The position numbers and the translations under genes are program-made. From assembly GCA_019426215.1 (NCBI GenBank), contig CM033400.1, positions 19,762,568 through 19,826,567 on the forward strand: a DNA stretch of 64,000 nt. Reading direction: 5' to 3'. Below, piece after piece: positions 11,406-22,637 of this stretch (positions are counted from its first letter, which is position 1; every line of letters begins with the position of its first letter). The DNA comes from Buddleja alternifolia (taxonomy: Eukaryota > Streptophyta > Magnoliopsida > Lamiales > Scrophulariaceae). Under the pieces are notes generated by a model that saw nothing but the letters and a program-made list of their open reading frames with translations, was not told the origin of the DNA and did no database searches.

Positions 11406-13350
11406 TATTGGGGAAAAATCACCAAACGCAGCGGAAAATAGAATTTAAATTTTTTATGGTTTTTCCCCATAACCAGATCAATCCTGAGGTTAATTCACAC
11501 GTATGTACGATAGAGATTTAAATAATTACCCGTTGTCGCGAAGTGGTTGACAAATCCTATGATTTTGACTTTTTTAATTCTTCGCGAAAAATCTCCAGCT
11601 GAAAGATATTTGATCCAAGTGTGCTGCCTCTAAATCGTTTCGCCGGAATAACTTGATGAAGAAAAAGCTTCCTCCTTCTACAGTGGGCAATGGCTAGGAG
11701 AGAGAAAGGGGAGAGAGATTTTTTTTGTGGTGTTTGTAATAGAACTTATGACCTAGGCTTTTGACTAATGTGATATTTATATCACTTAAGTCATTGCTTT
11801 GGACTCAAACTAAGCCCATTAATTACTCCTAGTCGCCACCCCTTTTAGGGCTTATTGTGCCACATGGTGTATTAATTTTGTGCTTAGTTTATTCTATTAA
11901 TTAATTAATTAACTTAATCCAAATAATTAATTCAATTAAATAATAGATAACTCATTTAATTAATTTTATTTCTCCAAGAAATATTATTAATTAAATCATA
12001 AATAAATTAACTTATTTTTTGAAATAATTAATTCTATTTATTTAATTTTTAAGTATCCAATACTAAAAATCTTTCCACAAGAAATATTCCATTTTTCATC
12101 AAATTTTTCCTTTTTAAACGTGACTCTTTAGGTTCATCTATATTTGGCAATGGGAGGATTTCATTGAATATGGGTCCCACCTAGCCAGTCAAGTGGTCTA
12201 TATTTTAAACCAAATAAGATGAAATGATTAGATCATTATTAACCTTTCCTTTGTAAATACTGTGTGAATATAAACTCTTCGTTTCTTTATCCCGATTAAG
12301 TGAGAGTCATGTTTTTTAGTCAAACTCACTAACTTGATACTATGCTTTATTTTAGGGGTGGCAAATGGGTGGGTCGGGTTTGGGTCGGGTCCAACTGGGT
12401 TGGGTCTATTATGGGTTGGGTCCATGATGGGTCCAAATTCATGGGTCCAATATGGGTTGGATCCGAGTTGGGTTGGGTTGGGTCCAACTAAGTTTTATAT
12501 AAGGACCCAGAGTGGACCCAACTTGAACCCTACCAGGACCCAGAGTGGACCCAACTTGGACCCAGAGTAGACCCAAAATGGAATATCAAGTTAAATAGAG
12601 TTTAACACACATGCATACTTTCTACACACATAATACATTTTTTACACACACAACACACATTTTACACATCACATACTTTCATTTAATTCTTTAGCCAAAG
12701 ACTTTAGGATCTAGCTTACTTATAAATGCATAGGATAATTACTCGTTCACTCACGAGAGAACGAATCTCATCTAGGATATCAGTTAAGACTACTACTTGC
12801 CCATTAGATTACAATTCGAGGTTGACCCCACCAAAGGGTGAATTGGGCCTAACTACTCTAATGATGAACCTAAGGTCACAAGCATATGTTCAACTCGATT
12901 CCTCAAGTCTAAAGTTCAGACACACCTATTATAATTAATCAATTCTGTCATTGACTGTCAAAGAGTGAAAACCCATGTGACAGAATTGATGCGAGTCATG
13001 TCTGAGTGCCGCTATCTCCATCAGTGCACCTATGATATGAATCCTTCACTACTTCCCAGTGATTGACGGGCATCTTTCTCGTCAAAGATTCATATCATAC
13101 AAGCCTTCATGATTTCCAACACCCAATTGGAAATCATTGACTTGTAGACTATTTTAGTACACAAGTAGCAAACCCCTCTAGTGCCTTAGAGAGTTTACTC
13201 TTGTGTTCATGGACTTATAGTTGATTTACAATAAATAAATGCCAATTTGAAAGTAAACAATTAATTACCTTTTTATTGATAATAAACAATTACAAATTAA
13301 TAATGTTCTTATATTTACTAATCCTCATGTGGCATTTGAGGATATTAACA
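11406..13350 (-). repeat. B1 3' LTR (with internal insertion)
   Basis: Matches 18871-20497 along its length, ending ...GATATTAACA. Its first bases read TATTGGGG where the partner has TGTGGGGG, so the terminal TG is mutated. It is about 318 bp longer than the partner, mainly because of GGGT/GGACCC-rich sequence at about 12354-12675. Confidence 0.88.
12354..12675. repeat. GGGT/GGACCC-rich insertion in the B1 3' LTR
   Basis: Absent from the other B1 LTR, where the phrase 'ctatgctttattt' runs straight on. It begins TAGGGGTGGCAAATGGG, resembling the start of plant hAT-type non-autonomous elements. It carries degenerate GGGTTGGGTCC units, then complementary GGACCCAGAGTGGACCC units, then an ACACA-rich tail. 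I do not see a matching terminal inverted repeat, so the class is uncertain. Confidence 0.55.
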
Positions 13351-13367
13351 CTAAAAATCTCCCACTT
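13351..13367 (-). promoter_or_regulatory. B1 polypurine tract
   Basis: Minus strand AAGTGGGAGATTTTTAG directly upstream of the 3' LTR TG, the common copia form. Confidence 0.85.
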
Positions 13368-13371
13368 ATAC

Positions 13372-14064
13372 TCAATGCCAATCACTATGGTATCTAATAC
13401 CCATCTTCTCAAGATGTCGATCCAGCACTGCTTGTGTCAAAGGCTTTGTCAATGGGTCAGCAGCGTTGTCTGCTGAATTTACTCTGTGTACAGCTATTTC
13501 GCCTCTGCTAACGATTTCCCTTGTTATGTGATATCTCCTCTCTATGTGCTTGGATTTGTTGTGAGACCTTGGTTCCTTTGCTTGTGCAATAGCCCCGTTA
13601 TTGTCACAATAAAGTGGCAATGACAACTTTACACTCAGAACCACTTGAAATTCTCTAAGACACTTCCTAATCCAAACACCCTCTTTAGTAACCTCTGAAG
13701 CTGCAGTGTATTTTGCCTCAGTGATGGAATCAACGGTTGTGCTTTGCTTGGAACTTTTCCAAGTCACTGCTCCACCATTGAGCATGAATATAAACTTTGA
13801 AGTGGATTTGCAATCATCCGAATCAGACTGGAAATCTGAGTTAGTATATCCATCCACCTTCAATTCTCCATGTCCATATGTTAGAACCATATCCTTAGTT
13901 CTCTTTAGATACTTAAGGATATTTTTTACCGCGGTCCAATGTTCTCTTCCCAGGTTAGCCTGAAAATGACTCACCACACTTACTGCGTAGGTGATGTCTG
14001 GCCTTGTGCATAACATGGCGTACATCAGACTACCCACCGCAGATGCATAGGGCACCGTACTCAT
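13372..14064 (-). pseudogene. B1 copia RNase H domain and pol C-terminus
   Basis: A 230-codon open frame covering the end of the copia polyprotein. It has the connection segment YASAVGSLMYAMLCTRPD, then the RNase H core with GYTNSDFQSD (first acidic position, usually GYSDADWA), SITEAKYTAASE (acidic E) and LYCDNNGAIAQAKEP (CDN aspartate), and ends in DPLTKPL. RNase H removes the RNA strand of the RNA-DNA hybrid during reverse transcription. The frame itself is intact, but the upstream reverse transcriptase is broken, so it could not be made as part of a working polyprotein. It lies 21 bp from the 3' LTR. Confidence 0.88.
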
Positions 14065-14069
14065 TTCTT

Positions 14070-15371
14070 TCCTATCTTCCTAATTTTGAGGAGACATGGA
14101 ATTTGAAAAGTGCACCCTGTGTCTCATGGGCAAGAAACTTTTCTTAGAATCTTCCATCCTAAATCTCTTTAGGATCTTCTATAAGTAAAGGGCTTGGGAA
14201 AGTCCTATCATTCTATTTATTCTATCTCTATATATACGAATCCTAGAATATAGGTAGCTTCTCCCAAGTCTTTCATGGAGAAAGTATTTGAAAGCCATCT
14301 TTTGAATGATGTGAACATTCCTACATCATTTCCTATGAGTATAATGTCATCCACATTTAAGACAAGGAAAGTGATTTTACTCCTACTAACCTTCTTGTAA
14401 ACACATGGTTCATCTTCGTTCTTGACAAATTCGAATCCTTTGACAGCTTTGTCAAAACGTAGATTCTAACTCCTAGAGGCTTGCTTAAGTTCATAAATGG
14501 ATCTTTTTAGTTTGCACACCTTATGAATATCAGACCTTGATGCAAAGCCTTTAGGTTGCTCCATATAGATATCCTCTTAGAGGAATCCATTTAAAAAAGC
14601 CGTCTTTAAATCTATCTGCCATATCTCATTGTCCATGTATGCAGCTATTGCGAGCAGAATTCGAGTAGACTTCATCATTGCCACAGGTGAAAAGGTCTCT
14701 TGATAATCAATTCCTTCCTTTTGACTATAACCTTATGCTACAAGTCTTACCTTGTATGTGTCAACTTTTCCATCCGGGCCTATCTTTCTCTTGTAGATCC
14801 ACTTGCACCCTATAGGTGCAATCCCATCAGGACTATCTACCAGAGTCCAGTCCTGGTTGGAATGCGTCGAATCTATCTCTGCCTGGAGAGCTTCTTGCCA
14901 CTTTGTAGGGTCGGTGTCCATCATTGCTTGATTATAGGTAGAAAGGTCTTCCTCTTGGACTCCCACTGCTATAGTGTGGACACCCGATTCCTCTTGTAGC
15001 AGGTAACCATAATACCTATCAGGTTGTTGTGGTACTCTACAAGATCTTCGCAATGTTGGTTGTGTTTGATCAGGTTCAGTGTGTGTTTCTTGAACAGTCG
15101 TCTCCTTAGGTGTTTCATCTTGTTCACTGAGAACAACCTTTCTACTTGCACCACCATCTTGAATGAATTCTTCTTCAAGAAAGTGCGCTTGTAGTGCAAC
15201 AATGATCCTTTGATCATCTTTCATGTAGAACAGGTATCCCATAGAATCATCTGGGAAACCGACGAAACATCCTTTAATCCAATTTCTCTGCCTTCGTCTT
15301 CTTGATGTAGGTAAGTCATCCCCAAACCATAAGGTACTTAAGGTTTGGTTTCCTATTTCTCCATATCTCAT
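14070..15371 (-). pseudogene. B1 integrase C-terminal tail and reverse transcriptase, broken
   Basis: 15371-14733 (212 codons) runs from the integrase tail (WIKGCFVGFPDDSMGYLFY) through an acidic linker into the start of the reverse transcriptase (WQEALQAEIDS..., IGCKWIYKRKIGPDGKVDTYK). It ends just before the usual 'ARLVAKGY' block with a stop after RLVA. Below 14733 the reverse transcriptase is still recognisable but in shifted frames with stops. The polymerase motif near 14346-14357 reads NVDD instead of YVDD. Reverse transcriptase copies element RNA into DNA; this copy is dead. Confidence 0.85.
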
Positions 15372-16089
15372 ATGGAATCTTAGGAACGGACTTGGAAGGA
15401 CATTTGTTCAAGATATGAACAGTCGTAAGGAGTGCATGTCCCTGCAAGAAAATGGGTAAATCAGTGTAGCTGAGCATACATCGAACCTTATCTAATAGCA
15501 TTTGATTCCTTCGCTCTGCCACCCCATTTAATTGTGAAGTTGCTGGTGGAGTGAGTTGTAATATTATCCCATGTTCCTTTAGGAACTTGTCAAACTCATC
15601 ACTCATATATTCTCCTCCACGATCCGATCGTAGTGTCTTTATATGATGACCAGTTTGTTTTTCCACTAAAGCCTTAAATTCTTTGAACTTATCAAATGAT
15701 TCCGACTGAAATTTCATCAGATACACTATACCATATCTTGAATGGTCATCAGTGAAAGTAACGAAATAGTGAAAACCTCCACGAGCGATTTCTCCAAATG
15801 GTCTGCAAACGTCAGTATGCACAAATCCTAATACTTCAGTGGCTCTTTCAAAAGTCTCGGTGAAGGGAGATCTAACCATTTTTCCTTTGAGGCAAGATTC
15901 ACAAGTTGAATAGGGATCCGATCCCAATGGTTCAATTAAACCATCTTTCTCCATTTTGTGTATCTTTCGCTCGCCAGCATGGCCTAGTCTTAGATGCCAC
16001 TTTAAGCTTAGGTTAGCACTTTGCCTACCACACTTCTTTGAGATAACATTTGCAACACACTCATTTTGCATATTTAAAATAGAGGCCAT
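15316..16089 (-). pseudogene. B1 copia integrase
   Basis: 257 codons. N-terminal GAG-pre-integrase zinc module with WHLRLGHAGERKIHKM (His pair) and CESCLKGKM (Cys pair), then the rve integrase core. Catalytic acids are visible: D in VHTDVCRPFG, D in LRSDRGGEY and E in LNGVAERRN. The frame overlaps the next piece (15371-14733) in another register, so a frameshift separates integrase core and tail. Integrase joins element cDNA to the host chromosome. The N-terminal methionine is only the first one in the frame; the protein was part of a polyprotein. Confidence 0.9.
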
Positions 16090-16092
16090 TGA

Positions 16093-16452
16093 CTAAAGTA
16101 GCAGTGCCAACATATTATTATGAAATAAAATGCTGCAAGTACTGTCAATGAAATTAAAAACATAGCCGTTCCTAACCAACATAGGAATAGATATAATGTT
16201 CTTAAGCCCATTGGGCAAAATCAAAACATCCTCTAAAATTAAAACATGTCCAGATGTTAAACATAAAGAGGTTGATCCACTGCGAGAAGCCGCGACACTC
16301 TGCCCGCTGTCTACACTGACCAGCACCTCTCCATGCTCCAGCTTCCCACTTCGCTGCAGATCCTGATTCATTACACAAACGTGAGCACTCGCTCCAAAAT
16401 CAAGTATCCACGAAGTGGAAAATATAGTTATAGAACAATTGATTTCTAACAC
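16093..16452 (-). pseudogene. B1 copia aspartic protease
   Basis: 119 codons. The active-site region reads WILDFGASAHVC, where the family usually has LD[TS]G[CA]SSH, so the second active-site position is Phe. Downstream the typical strand 'GEVLVSVDSGQSVAA' and 'LILEDVLILPNGLKNIIS' are kept. Protease would cut the Gag-Pol precursor. The loss of Thr/Ser after Asp, together with frame breaks on both sides, indicates an inactive relic. Between it and gag (about 16453-16705) a zinc-knuckle remnant reads CLFYGELGH, with the second Cys changed to Tyr. Confidence 0.85.
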
Positions 16453-16705
16453 AAATAGTTCCAGACCTGGTGAATGGTTGTGATTAGGACATTCATTCTT
16501 CAGTGGCCCAGCTCACCATAGAAGAGACACCTGCTCGATTCTCTAAGCACTTCCTTACGCTTCTTGTTCTTTCCTTTCTGGTTTCCTATTTCTCTTCGAG
16601 CCTTCAGAGGTGCTTCCATTTTTCCCTTTCCCTTCCGTATTTGTAGACATCCAATGGTACATTCTCAGGATTGGAAATTGTATTCCCTTTTCTATTTCTC
16701 CTTAT

Positions 16706-17296
16706 TTATCTTTGAACAAGCTCGAGTTTGGCTATGAGCCCAGCTAACCAACCCTCAATATCATTCATTTCAAAATTCATGACGAAGTAGTAAAAGGAAT
16801 CAGGAAATGATTGCTGTATGAGGTCAACTTGAATGTGAAGATCCATGTAGTAATCCAAAGCCTTTAGTTTTTCAATTAAAGTCATCATTTTTAGTACATG
16901 ATCTCCCACATTCTCATTTTCCTTCATTTCTAGTTCTGAAGAGTTCCTTCGATATCAAATATAGAATGTTTTTACCATTCTCTCCAAACATTGAGTCTAG
17001 ATGGAGTAGTATGTCTCGTGCATTCTCCATCTTCTCATGAGAGCTTTGCAGCTCACTGCACATAGAGGTTAACATGTATCCTCTAGCTTGATGATTGTCA
17101 CAGACCCAGTTCATGTAGGAAAAATTCGAACGCTTTCCTCTTCCCATATTCTTGGTACAGGAGGACGTCTGAGTTCTAGTACATATTTAATCGATTCACT
17201 ACTTAGGACCATCCTCAAGTTTGTGAGCCATTCTATGTAGTTTGGTCCAGTCAAAGTGTATCTCTTTTTTAAATCGAATAAGGGTCTAGGTGACAT
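16706..17296 (-). pseudogene. B1 gag (UBN2/Retrotran_gag_2-type), three frames
   Basis: Three overlapping open pieces on the minus strand: 17296-17111 (LTGPNYIEWLTNLRMVLSS), 17147-16914 (LQSSHEKMENARDILLHLDSMFGE) and 16927-16706 (MKENENVGDHVLKMM). Together they give the copia Gag core, interrupted by two frameshifts. The open gag of B2 aligns piece by piece (LFGE..K, SKELF, MKENE.V.DHV, YMDL..QVDLI.QS.P.SF), which supports both calls. Gag forms the particle shell. The start at 17296 overlaps the 17247-17346 inverted duplication, so the true N-terminus is disturbed. Confidence 0.85.
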
Positions 17297-17346
17297 AAAA
17301 GAGATACACTTTGACTGGACCCTTATTCGATTTTAAAAAGAGATAC
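17247..17346. repeat. Local inverted duplication at the B1 gag start
   Basis: Two interleaved inverted pairs: 17247-17267 with 17297-17318, and 17258-17286 with 17318-17346 (one or two differences). The result duplicates the first codons of gag in inverted form around a short spacer. Confidence 0.85.
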
Positions 17347-17398
17347 TTGATGAATAATTTAAGTTCAACCCACTGGCTGTCTGTCAGTCTAACAATTG

Positions 17399-17440
17399 AA
17401 TTTCACCTTGCAACCTTTTGCTGCTATTTGGGCTGAAATT
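17399..17440 (-). other. Stem-loop near the B1 gag start
   Basis: AATTTCA (17399-17405) pairs with TGAAATT (17434-17440) around a 28-base loop. On the transcript strand the loop contains AGGTTGCAAG, also found in the first B2 leader hairpin. Confidence 0.55.
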
Positions 17441-18354
17441 TGTTCTCGACCAACGGCATTACATGCACTTAGGAAAAATATAAAGTATACTTCAATATAT
17501 AACCTCCAATTAAGTATCAATTTATTTTTCTCCTAAGTTTAGTGGAGGACAGGATACCTAGTACCCTTTACTATATATTAAATGTGGGAGAATTTGAGTT
17601 ATTAATTAGGTCTCACTTTACACATTAATCCATTTTACATCATATATATAAACGTGGATCAATAAATAAATAGCAATCCTAGAAAGCTAACAACACATAA
17701 TTCATGGACCATATTTCCTAAATTAAAACAGGCCAATGCTTCAATCATAAAATAAAAAGAAACTATACTAAAGCTTCCAAAGCTCCTTCTTGAATCTCCT
17801 CAGCTTGACTTGAATTTCTCCATTGGGTCTATTTCTATTTCTAACTATTATATTTTATCATAAGCCACCTATGCAAAATTTATCTAGAAAGAAAATAAAA
17901 AAGTTGGCTCAAAATCACCCTTACAACCCATAAAAGAAATACAAATTAAAATGAGCCTAAGTCCATGAATCACGTCTCCCATCACATAACATGTCAAACA
18001 TGATATCACATAATACACGAAAAATATTTATGTTAATTTCTAATTAAATTCCAAATTTAATCATTGTCATTCATATTCTCGAGGAAATTATATTTATTTC
18101 ATTCCAATTGAATGTTCAATTTTAATGAGCTACTATTAATCTTTTATTAAAATCCAATTCTAATATAAAATTAATTTCTAAGCCCATGAAAATAATTTCA
18201 CAATGGAACAAATCCAATTTAATTCAAAGTCTAACTTTAATTAACATTAGAATAGATGGAAATTAAGTAACCTTATTAAATAATTAATATTATTTATTGT
18301 GCATTAAAATCTAATTTTAACCAAAACTAAATAATATATATACATTTAATAATT

Positions 18355-18625
18355 GACCCTGGTCGACCCAGCGGTGACCCGGGTCGGGTTGTCCCAAACC
18401 TGTGTGTAAAAACACACGGGTGGGCTCATGCCATGCAGCCCAATCACCCGACAGCCCTGCTGCGGGGTGATTGGGCTCGCACAGCACGAGCCCAATTTTT
18501 GGCAGGAATGGACAGCTGTGCGGCCCATCTCTCTCGGCAGCAGTCGAGAAAAATGGGTTCGCACAACGAGCCCATCGTGGATGTGCGTGCACAGCTCGCA
18601 GCCACGTGTAACTCCGGTGGCTAAA
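18355..18625. other. GC-rich island with 13-bp hairpin in the B1 leader
   Basis: Much richer in G+C than its surroundings. AGCCCAATCACCC (18437-18449) and GGGTGATTGGGCT (18465-18477) form a perfect 13-bp stem with a 15-base loop. Several overlapping short open frames on both strands arise only from the absence of AT-rich stops. Confidence 0.75.
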
Positions 18626-18855
18626 ACCTCCAGCAATGGGTAGCCTACTGAAAATTTGGGTTTTTATTTTCCATCACATAATTTACATAAAATCCAATTT
18701 TAATTAAATTCTAACGAACGAAAAATAAACATAATCCTCAAGAACATGAAAAACGTGAAATCTACATATCTAATCATGCATCGACAAAATACTATAAAAC
18801 ATGCTTCTTCAACACATAATTACACATAAATTACATACGCCGAACCGCATGGATT

Positions 18856-18869
18856 TGGCTCTGATACCA
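18856..18869 (-). promoter_or_regulatory. B1 primer-binding site
   Basis: On the minus strand TGGTATCAGAGCCA, matching the 3' end complement of plant initiator methionine tRNA, one base from the 5' LTR. Confidence 0.95.
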
Positions 18870-18870
18870 C

Positions 18871-20497
18871 TGTGGGGGAAAAATCACCAAACGCAGCGAA
18901 AAATGGAATTTAAATTTTTTATGGTTTTTCCACATAACTGGATCAATCCCATGGTTAATTCACACGTATGTACGATAGGGATTTAACATAATTACCCGTT
19001 GTCGCGAAGTGGTTGACAAATCCTACGAATTTGACTTCTTTAATTCTTCGCGAAAAATCTCCGGCTGAAAGATATTTGATCCAAGCAGTCCAAGTGTGCT
19101 GCCTCTAAATCGTCTCGCCGGAATAACTTGATGGAAAAAAAAATTCCTCCTTCTTCTACAGTGGGCGACGCTTAGCAGATAGAAAGGGGAGAGGAATTTT
19201 TCTTGTGGTGTTTGTAATACAACTTATGACCTAGGCTTTTGACTAACGTGATATTTATATCACTTAAGTCATTGCTTTGGACTCAAACTAAGCCCATTAG
19301 TGACTCCTAGTGGCCGCCCCTTTTAGGGCTTATTGTGCCATGCCACATGGCGTATTAATTTTGTGCTTAGTTTATTCTATTAATTTATTAATTAACTTAA
19401 TCAAAATAATTAATTCAATTAAATAAAAGATAACTCATTTAATCAATTTTATTTCTCCAAAAAATATTATTAATTAAATCATAAATAAATTAACTCATTT
19501 CATCAAATAATTAATTCTATTTATTAAATTTTAAGTATCCAATACTAAAAATCTTTCCACAAGAAATATTTCATTTTTCATCAAATTTTTCCTTTTTAAA
19601 TGTGACTCTTTAGGTTCATCTATATTTGTCAATGGGAGGATTCCATTGAATATGGGTCCCACCTAGCCAGTCAAGTGGTCCATATTTTAACCCAAATAAG
19701 ATGAAATGATTAGATCATTATTAACCTTTCCTTTGTAAATATCGTGTGAATATAAACACTTCGTTTCTTTATCCCGATCAAGTGAGAGTCATGGTTTTTA
19801 GTCAAACTCACTAACTTGATACTATGCTTTATTTATAACAAGCTCAAATCATTTAATGCTTTGGCCAAAAACTTTCGGATATAGCTTACTTATAAATGCA
19901 TAGGATAATTCCTCGTTCACTTACGAGGGAACGAATCTCATCTTGGATATCAGTTAAAACTACTACTTGCCCATTAGAGTGCAGTTCGAGGTTGACCTCA
20001 CCAAAGGGAGAATTGGGCCTAACTACTCTAATGATGAACCTAATGTCACAAGTATATGTTCAACTCGATTCCTAAAGTCTAAAGTTTAGACACACCTATC
20101 ACAATTAATCAATTCTGTCATTGACTGTCAAAGTGTGAAAACCCATGTGACAGAATCGATGTGAGTCATGTCTGAGTGCCACTATCTCCATCAGTGTACC
20201 TATGATATGAGTCCTTCACTACTTTCTAGTGATTGACGGGCACCTTTTCATGATTTCCAACGTCCAATTGGAAATCATTGGCTTGCAGACTATTTTAGAA
20301 CACAAGTATCAAACCTCTCTAGTGACTTAGAAAGATTACTTTTGTGTTCATAGACTTATAGTTGATTTACAATAAATAAATGTCAATTCGAAAGTAAACA
20401 ACTAATTGCCTTTGTATTGATAATAAACAATGAAAAATTAATGATGTCCTCATATTTTCTAATCCTCTAGTGGCATTTGAGGACATTAACCTTAACA
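18871..20497 (-). repeat. B1 5' LTR (1,627 bp)
   Basis: On the plus strand starts TGTGGGGGAAAAATCACC and ends ...CCTTAACA, followed by GATTC. Partner of 11406-13350. No gene inside. Confidence 0.92.
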
Positions 20498-20661
20498 GAT
20501 TCCCATGGACTTATTGTTCATTCAAGTCTTAGAGATGCCATTAAGACTTATACGAACAACTTATTAAATGTCTTTCTATTAGTTAGGGGTTGTACAATAT
20601 AAACTAGTGCCTCATATTCTAATCTCCTCGTTGGCATTGAGGGCACTTTGCCAACATTCCT

Positions 20662-21384
20662 TCATCTTAAAGGTAGGATATTATGAAATGATCCCTTTCA
20701 TTTCAAGGTGTAACGAAAATGATATTCCTAAGTTTCCTTAGGATACTCGTAAACATAGGACAAGAAGATTTTCAATCCTTATTTCCTCCCATTATTTGCT
20801 TGACATAAGCAATACCTCTCACATCCTTGATATGTGTGGTTTACATGTCACATCTTATGTGAGAAACTAAGGGTTATACTTATTATTCTATGTCCACCAG
20901 ATTAATATGTTGGCCTAGGTTATTACCTTGGTAGCTAGATCAATGCATAAGTTTGTTGTGTTCAATGAGTCAAATGTTATGAAGATAATATGTTATAAGA
21001 ATTAATTGTAGAACCAAAATAATAAAATGCACTTTAATAGAAACATTGAATCTCCACCCATAAACTAAGGTGGAGAAAAACATGATTCACAATATTAATT
21101 CAAAACATGATAAAACGTTCTCCAAAAACATTTTCTCATAATAATAAAAACGACAAAAAAATGATTTCTCGTCTTTTAGCCTCGACTGCAAGAAAACAGT
21201 TCTTTGGCATCTTTAGGACCACAACCTCATTTATTTGTTCCTTGCTTTTTCTCACCATCTGCAATCCATTATATAAGTGAGTAACATTACAGTGTTATAA
21301 CATTTAAGAAGCATAGTTAACTAACAAGTTAACTTTACAACAAATGTACCTTTAGAGAGCTCGCGAGGAGGCTCATGGCATTGA
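20662..21384. other. A1 internal region downstream of gag, no gene recognised
   Basis: Non-coding DNA between S1 and the A1 gag. Where pol would be expected, no integrase or reverse transcriptase motif can be read in any frame. Confidence 0.6.
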
Positions 21385-22154
21385 TCAGTGTCCCTTGTTC
21401 TTGCAGTTAAAGCAATTCCCATCATCCTCTCTGAATATCTTGATACCGCCCTTTACTTGCATCTTCTTCTTCTTCTTCTTCTTCTTCTTTCTCCCTTTGC
21501 CTTTCTTTTTACCAAAAGCGAGAGATGAAGAAGTTTCAACAAGCAATACAGGCTTTGCCTTCCTGACCATTGTCTCAACACTGCGTAACATGTCCAATAG
21601 CTCTGGAAGAGTGGCAACCAGGTGGTTCATGTTTAAATTCACTACGAATTGATCATAGATAGGAGAGAGCGACTGAAGGACTAAATCCATAACCAAGTCA
21701 GGATTCACCGGCACCTCCATATCATTAAGTTTGTTCACCAAGGCAATCATTCTCAACACATGGTCGGTGACCGACGTTCCTTCAGTCATGCGAGCTCTAA
21801 AAAACTCTCGAGAGATAGCAAACCTCTCACGGTGTGTCTTAACACCGTATAGCTCCTCCAGTGCAAAAATAATCTCTGATGCATGTTCCATAGTCTCAGA
21901 CCGCCTCTGCAATTCATTAGTCATGGAGGGTAGAATGAGATAACACGCATAGATATAGTCTTTCTACCATTTCTCATACGCATCACGAGTAGCCCTTGGA
22001 GCGGCAGCCTTAGGGGCAGCTCAATAAGCTGGGTTAAGATATAGTCAAGGCCTTTAGATTGTAGCACAATCTCAAGGTTGCGGTACCAGTGTGGAAATTC
22101 CGGGCCATTTAGCTTATTAGTTTCAAGGATTACCGAGAGTGGAGTTTTAGCCAT
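21385..22154 (-). pseudogene. A1 gag (copia), frameshifted
   Basis: The likely start is the ATG at 22154 (MAKTPLSVILETNKLNG), rather than the upstream in-frame ATG at 22193. The N-terminal part (PHWYRNLEIVLQSKGLDYIL) runs to about 22020. A frameshift then moves coding to the frame that contains an in-frame TAG (about 21966-21968) and continues as the 179-codon frame from 21924. That frame holds the Gag core (ALEELYGVKTHRERFAISRE, MIALVNKLNDMEVPV), a lysine run made by a CTT microsatellite (21463-21490), and a CCHC zinc knuckle cut short as CFNCKNKGH-stop. Gag packages element RNA. With no pol found, A1 resembles gag-only non-autonomous elements. Confidence 0.85.
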
Positions 22155-22320
22155 TTGGCCTGTTACTTTGTGAAAACGGAATAACATTAGCATTCAATCA
22201 CAAATCATATCCACATGAAATTATGGATATTTTAACTTCACATGTGCTCCCACTGCTTATTGAATTCCGTCACCCCACTGACTGAAGATGAGAAATGTGA
22301 CAATTTCTAGTGGGCTCGAG

Positions 22321-22369
22321 CTGCCATGTATCCCATACCTCATTCCACGACTCGTGAGACAATGGGCAG
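22321..22369 (-). other. A1 leader stem-loop 1 (loop motif CCACGACTCGTGA)
   Basis: CATT (22341-22344) pairs with AATG (22361-22364), and CTGCC (22321-22325) with GGCAG (22365-22369) across a one-sided bulge. The inner loop on the plus strand is CCACGACTCGTGAGAC. It is the weakest of the three stems. Confidence 0.5.
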
Positions 22370-22525
22370 TAATACACAACTGGGCACGATGATCCCATCC
22401 ACTTCCCTTGTGGTTCTCGAGATGTTTCGCCTCACGTTTTATGTACATCCTAAAAACACAATGCAGCCGTACACTAATCTGCGGTTAAGTCCGACCCATC
22501 AAATTCTCACAGCATAACAGCAGCC

Positions 22526-22597
22526 AGGTGGTCCCACGACTCATGAACGACTCCTTAGCGAAACCAAAACCCATGTGCACTTCTAATATGACCACCT
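22526..22597 (-). other. A1 leader stem-loop 2
   Basis: AGGTGGTC (22526-22533) pairs perfectly with GACCACCT (22590-22597). The 56-base loop starts with CCACGACTCATGA, a variant of the motif of the other two. Confidence 0.6.
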
Positions 22598-22637
22598 TGT
22601 CATATAGAATACTTAGTTGCGAGGTTAGTACACTTAA

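Larger units (their letters stand above)
17347..18855 (-). other. B1 leader (5' untranslated region)
   Basis: 1.5 kb between primer site and gag without a gene. It is AT-rich apart from a GC-rich island (18355-18625). One stem-loop lies at 17399-17440, close to gag. Confidence 0.75.
11406..20497 (-). mobile_element. Near full-length, decayed copia element (B1)
   Basis: Bounded by LTRs 11406-13350 and 18871-20497 and an exact 5-base duplication GATTC (11401-11405, 20498-20502). On the minus strand it has, in order, primer site, leader of about 1.5 kb, gag, protease, integrase, reverse transcriptase and RNase H, the Ty1/copia order. Frameshifts and stops in gag and pol make it a fossil. It inserted into solo LTR S1. 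Confidence 0.93.
8297..20656 (-). mobile_element. B-type copia solo LTR (S1), split by G1 and B1
   Basis: Three pieces join into one LTR of about 1.66 kb: 8297-9643, 11243-11405 and 20503-20656. The ends read TGTTGGGAATC...TTGCCAACA. Flanks are CTCCT (8292-8296) and TTCCT (20657-20661), a duplication with one difference. The joined sequence follows, in reverse complement, the B2 LTR near 58660-59300, including the block around 'gtgtcatacaa' and the terminal 'cattggcat'-like end. No internal region or second LTR remains, so it is a solo LTR formed by LTR-LTR recombination. Confidence 0.8.

Noticed and set aside
18317..18643. Four overlapping frames on both strands
   Set aside because: GC-rich island of the B1 leader; simultaneous openness in many frames reflects few AT-rich stops, not coding.
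18856..18869. tRNA gene fragments
   Set aside because: The matches to methionine tRNA (also at 24674, 61655) are 12-14 bases long and sit beside LTRs, so they are primer sites; no cloverleaf was found.
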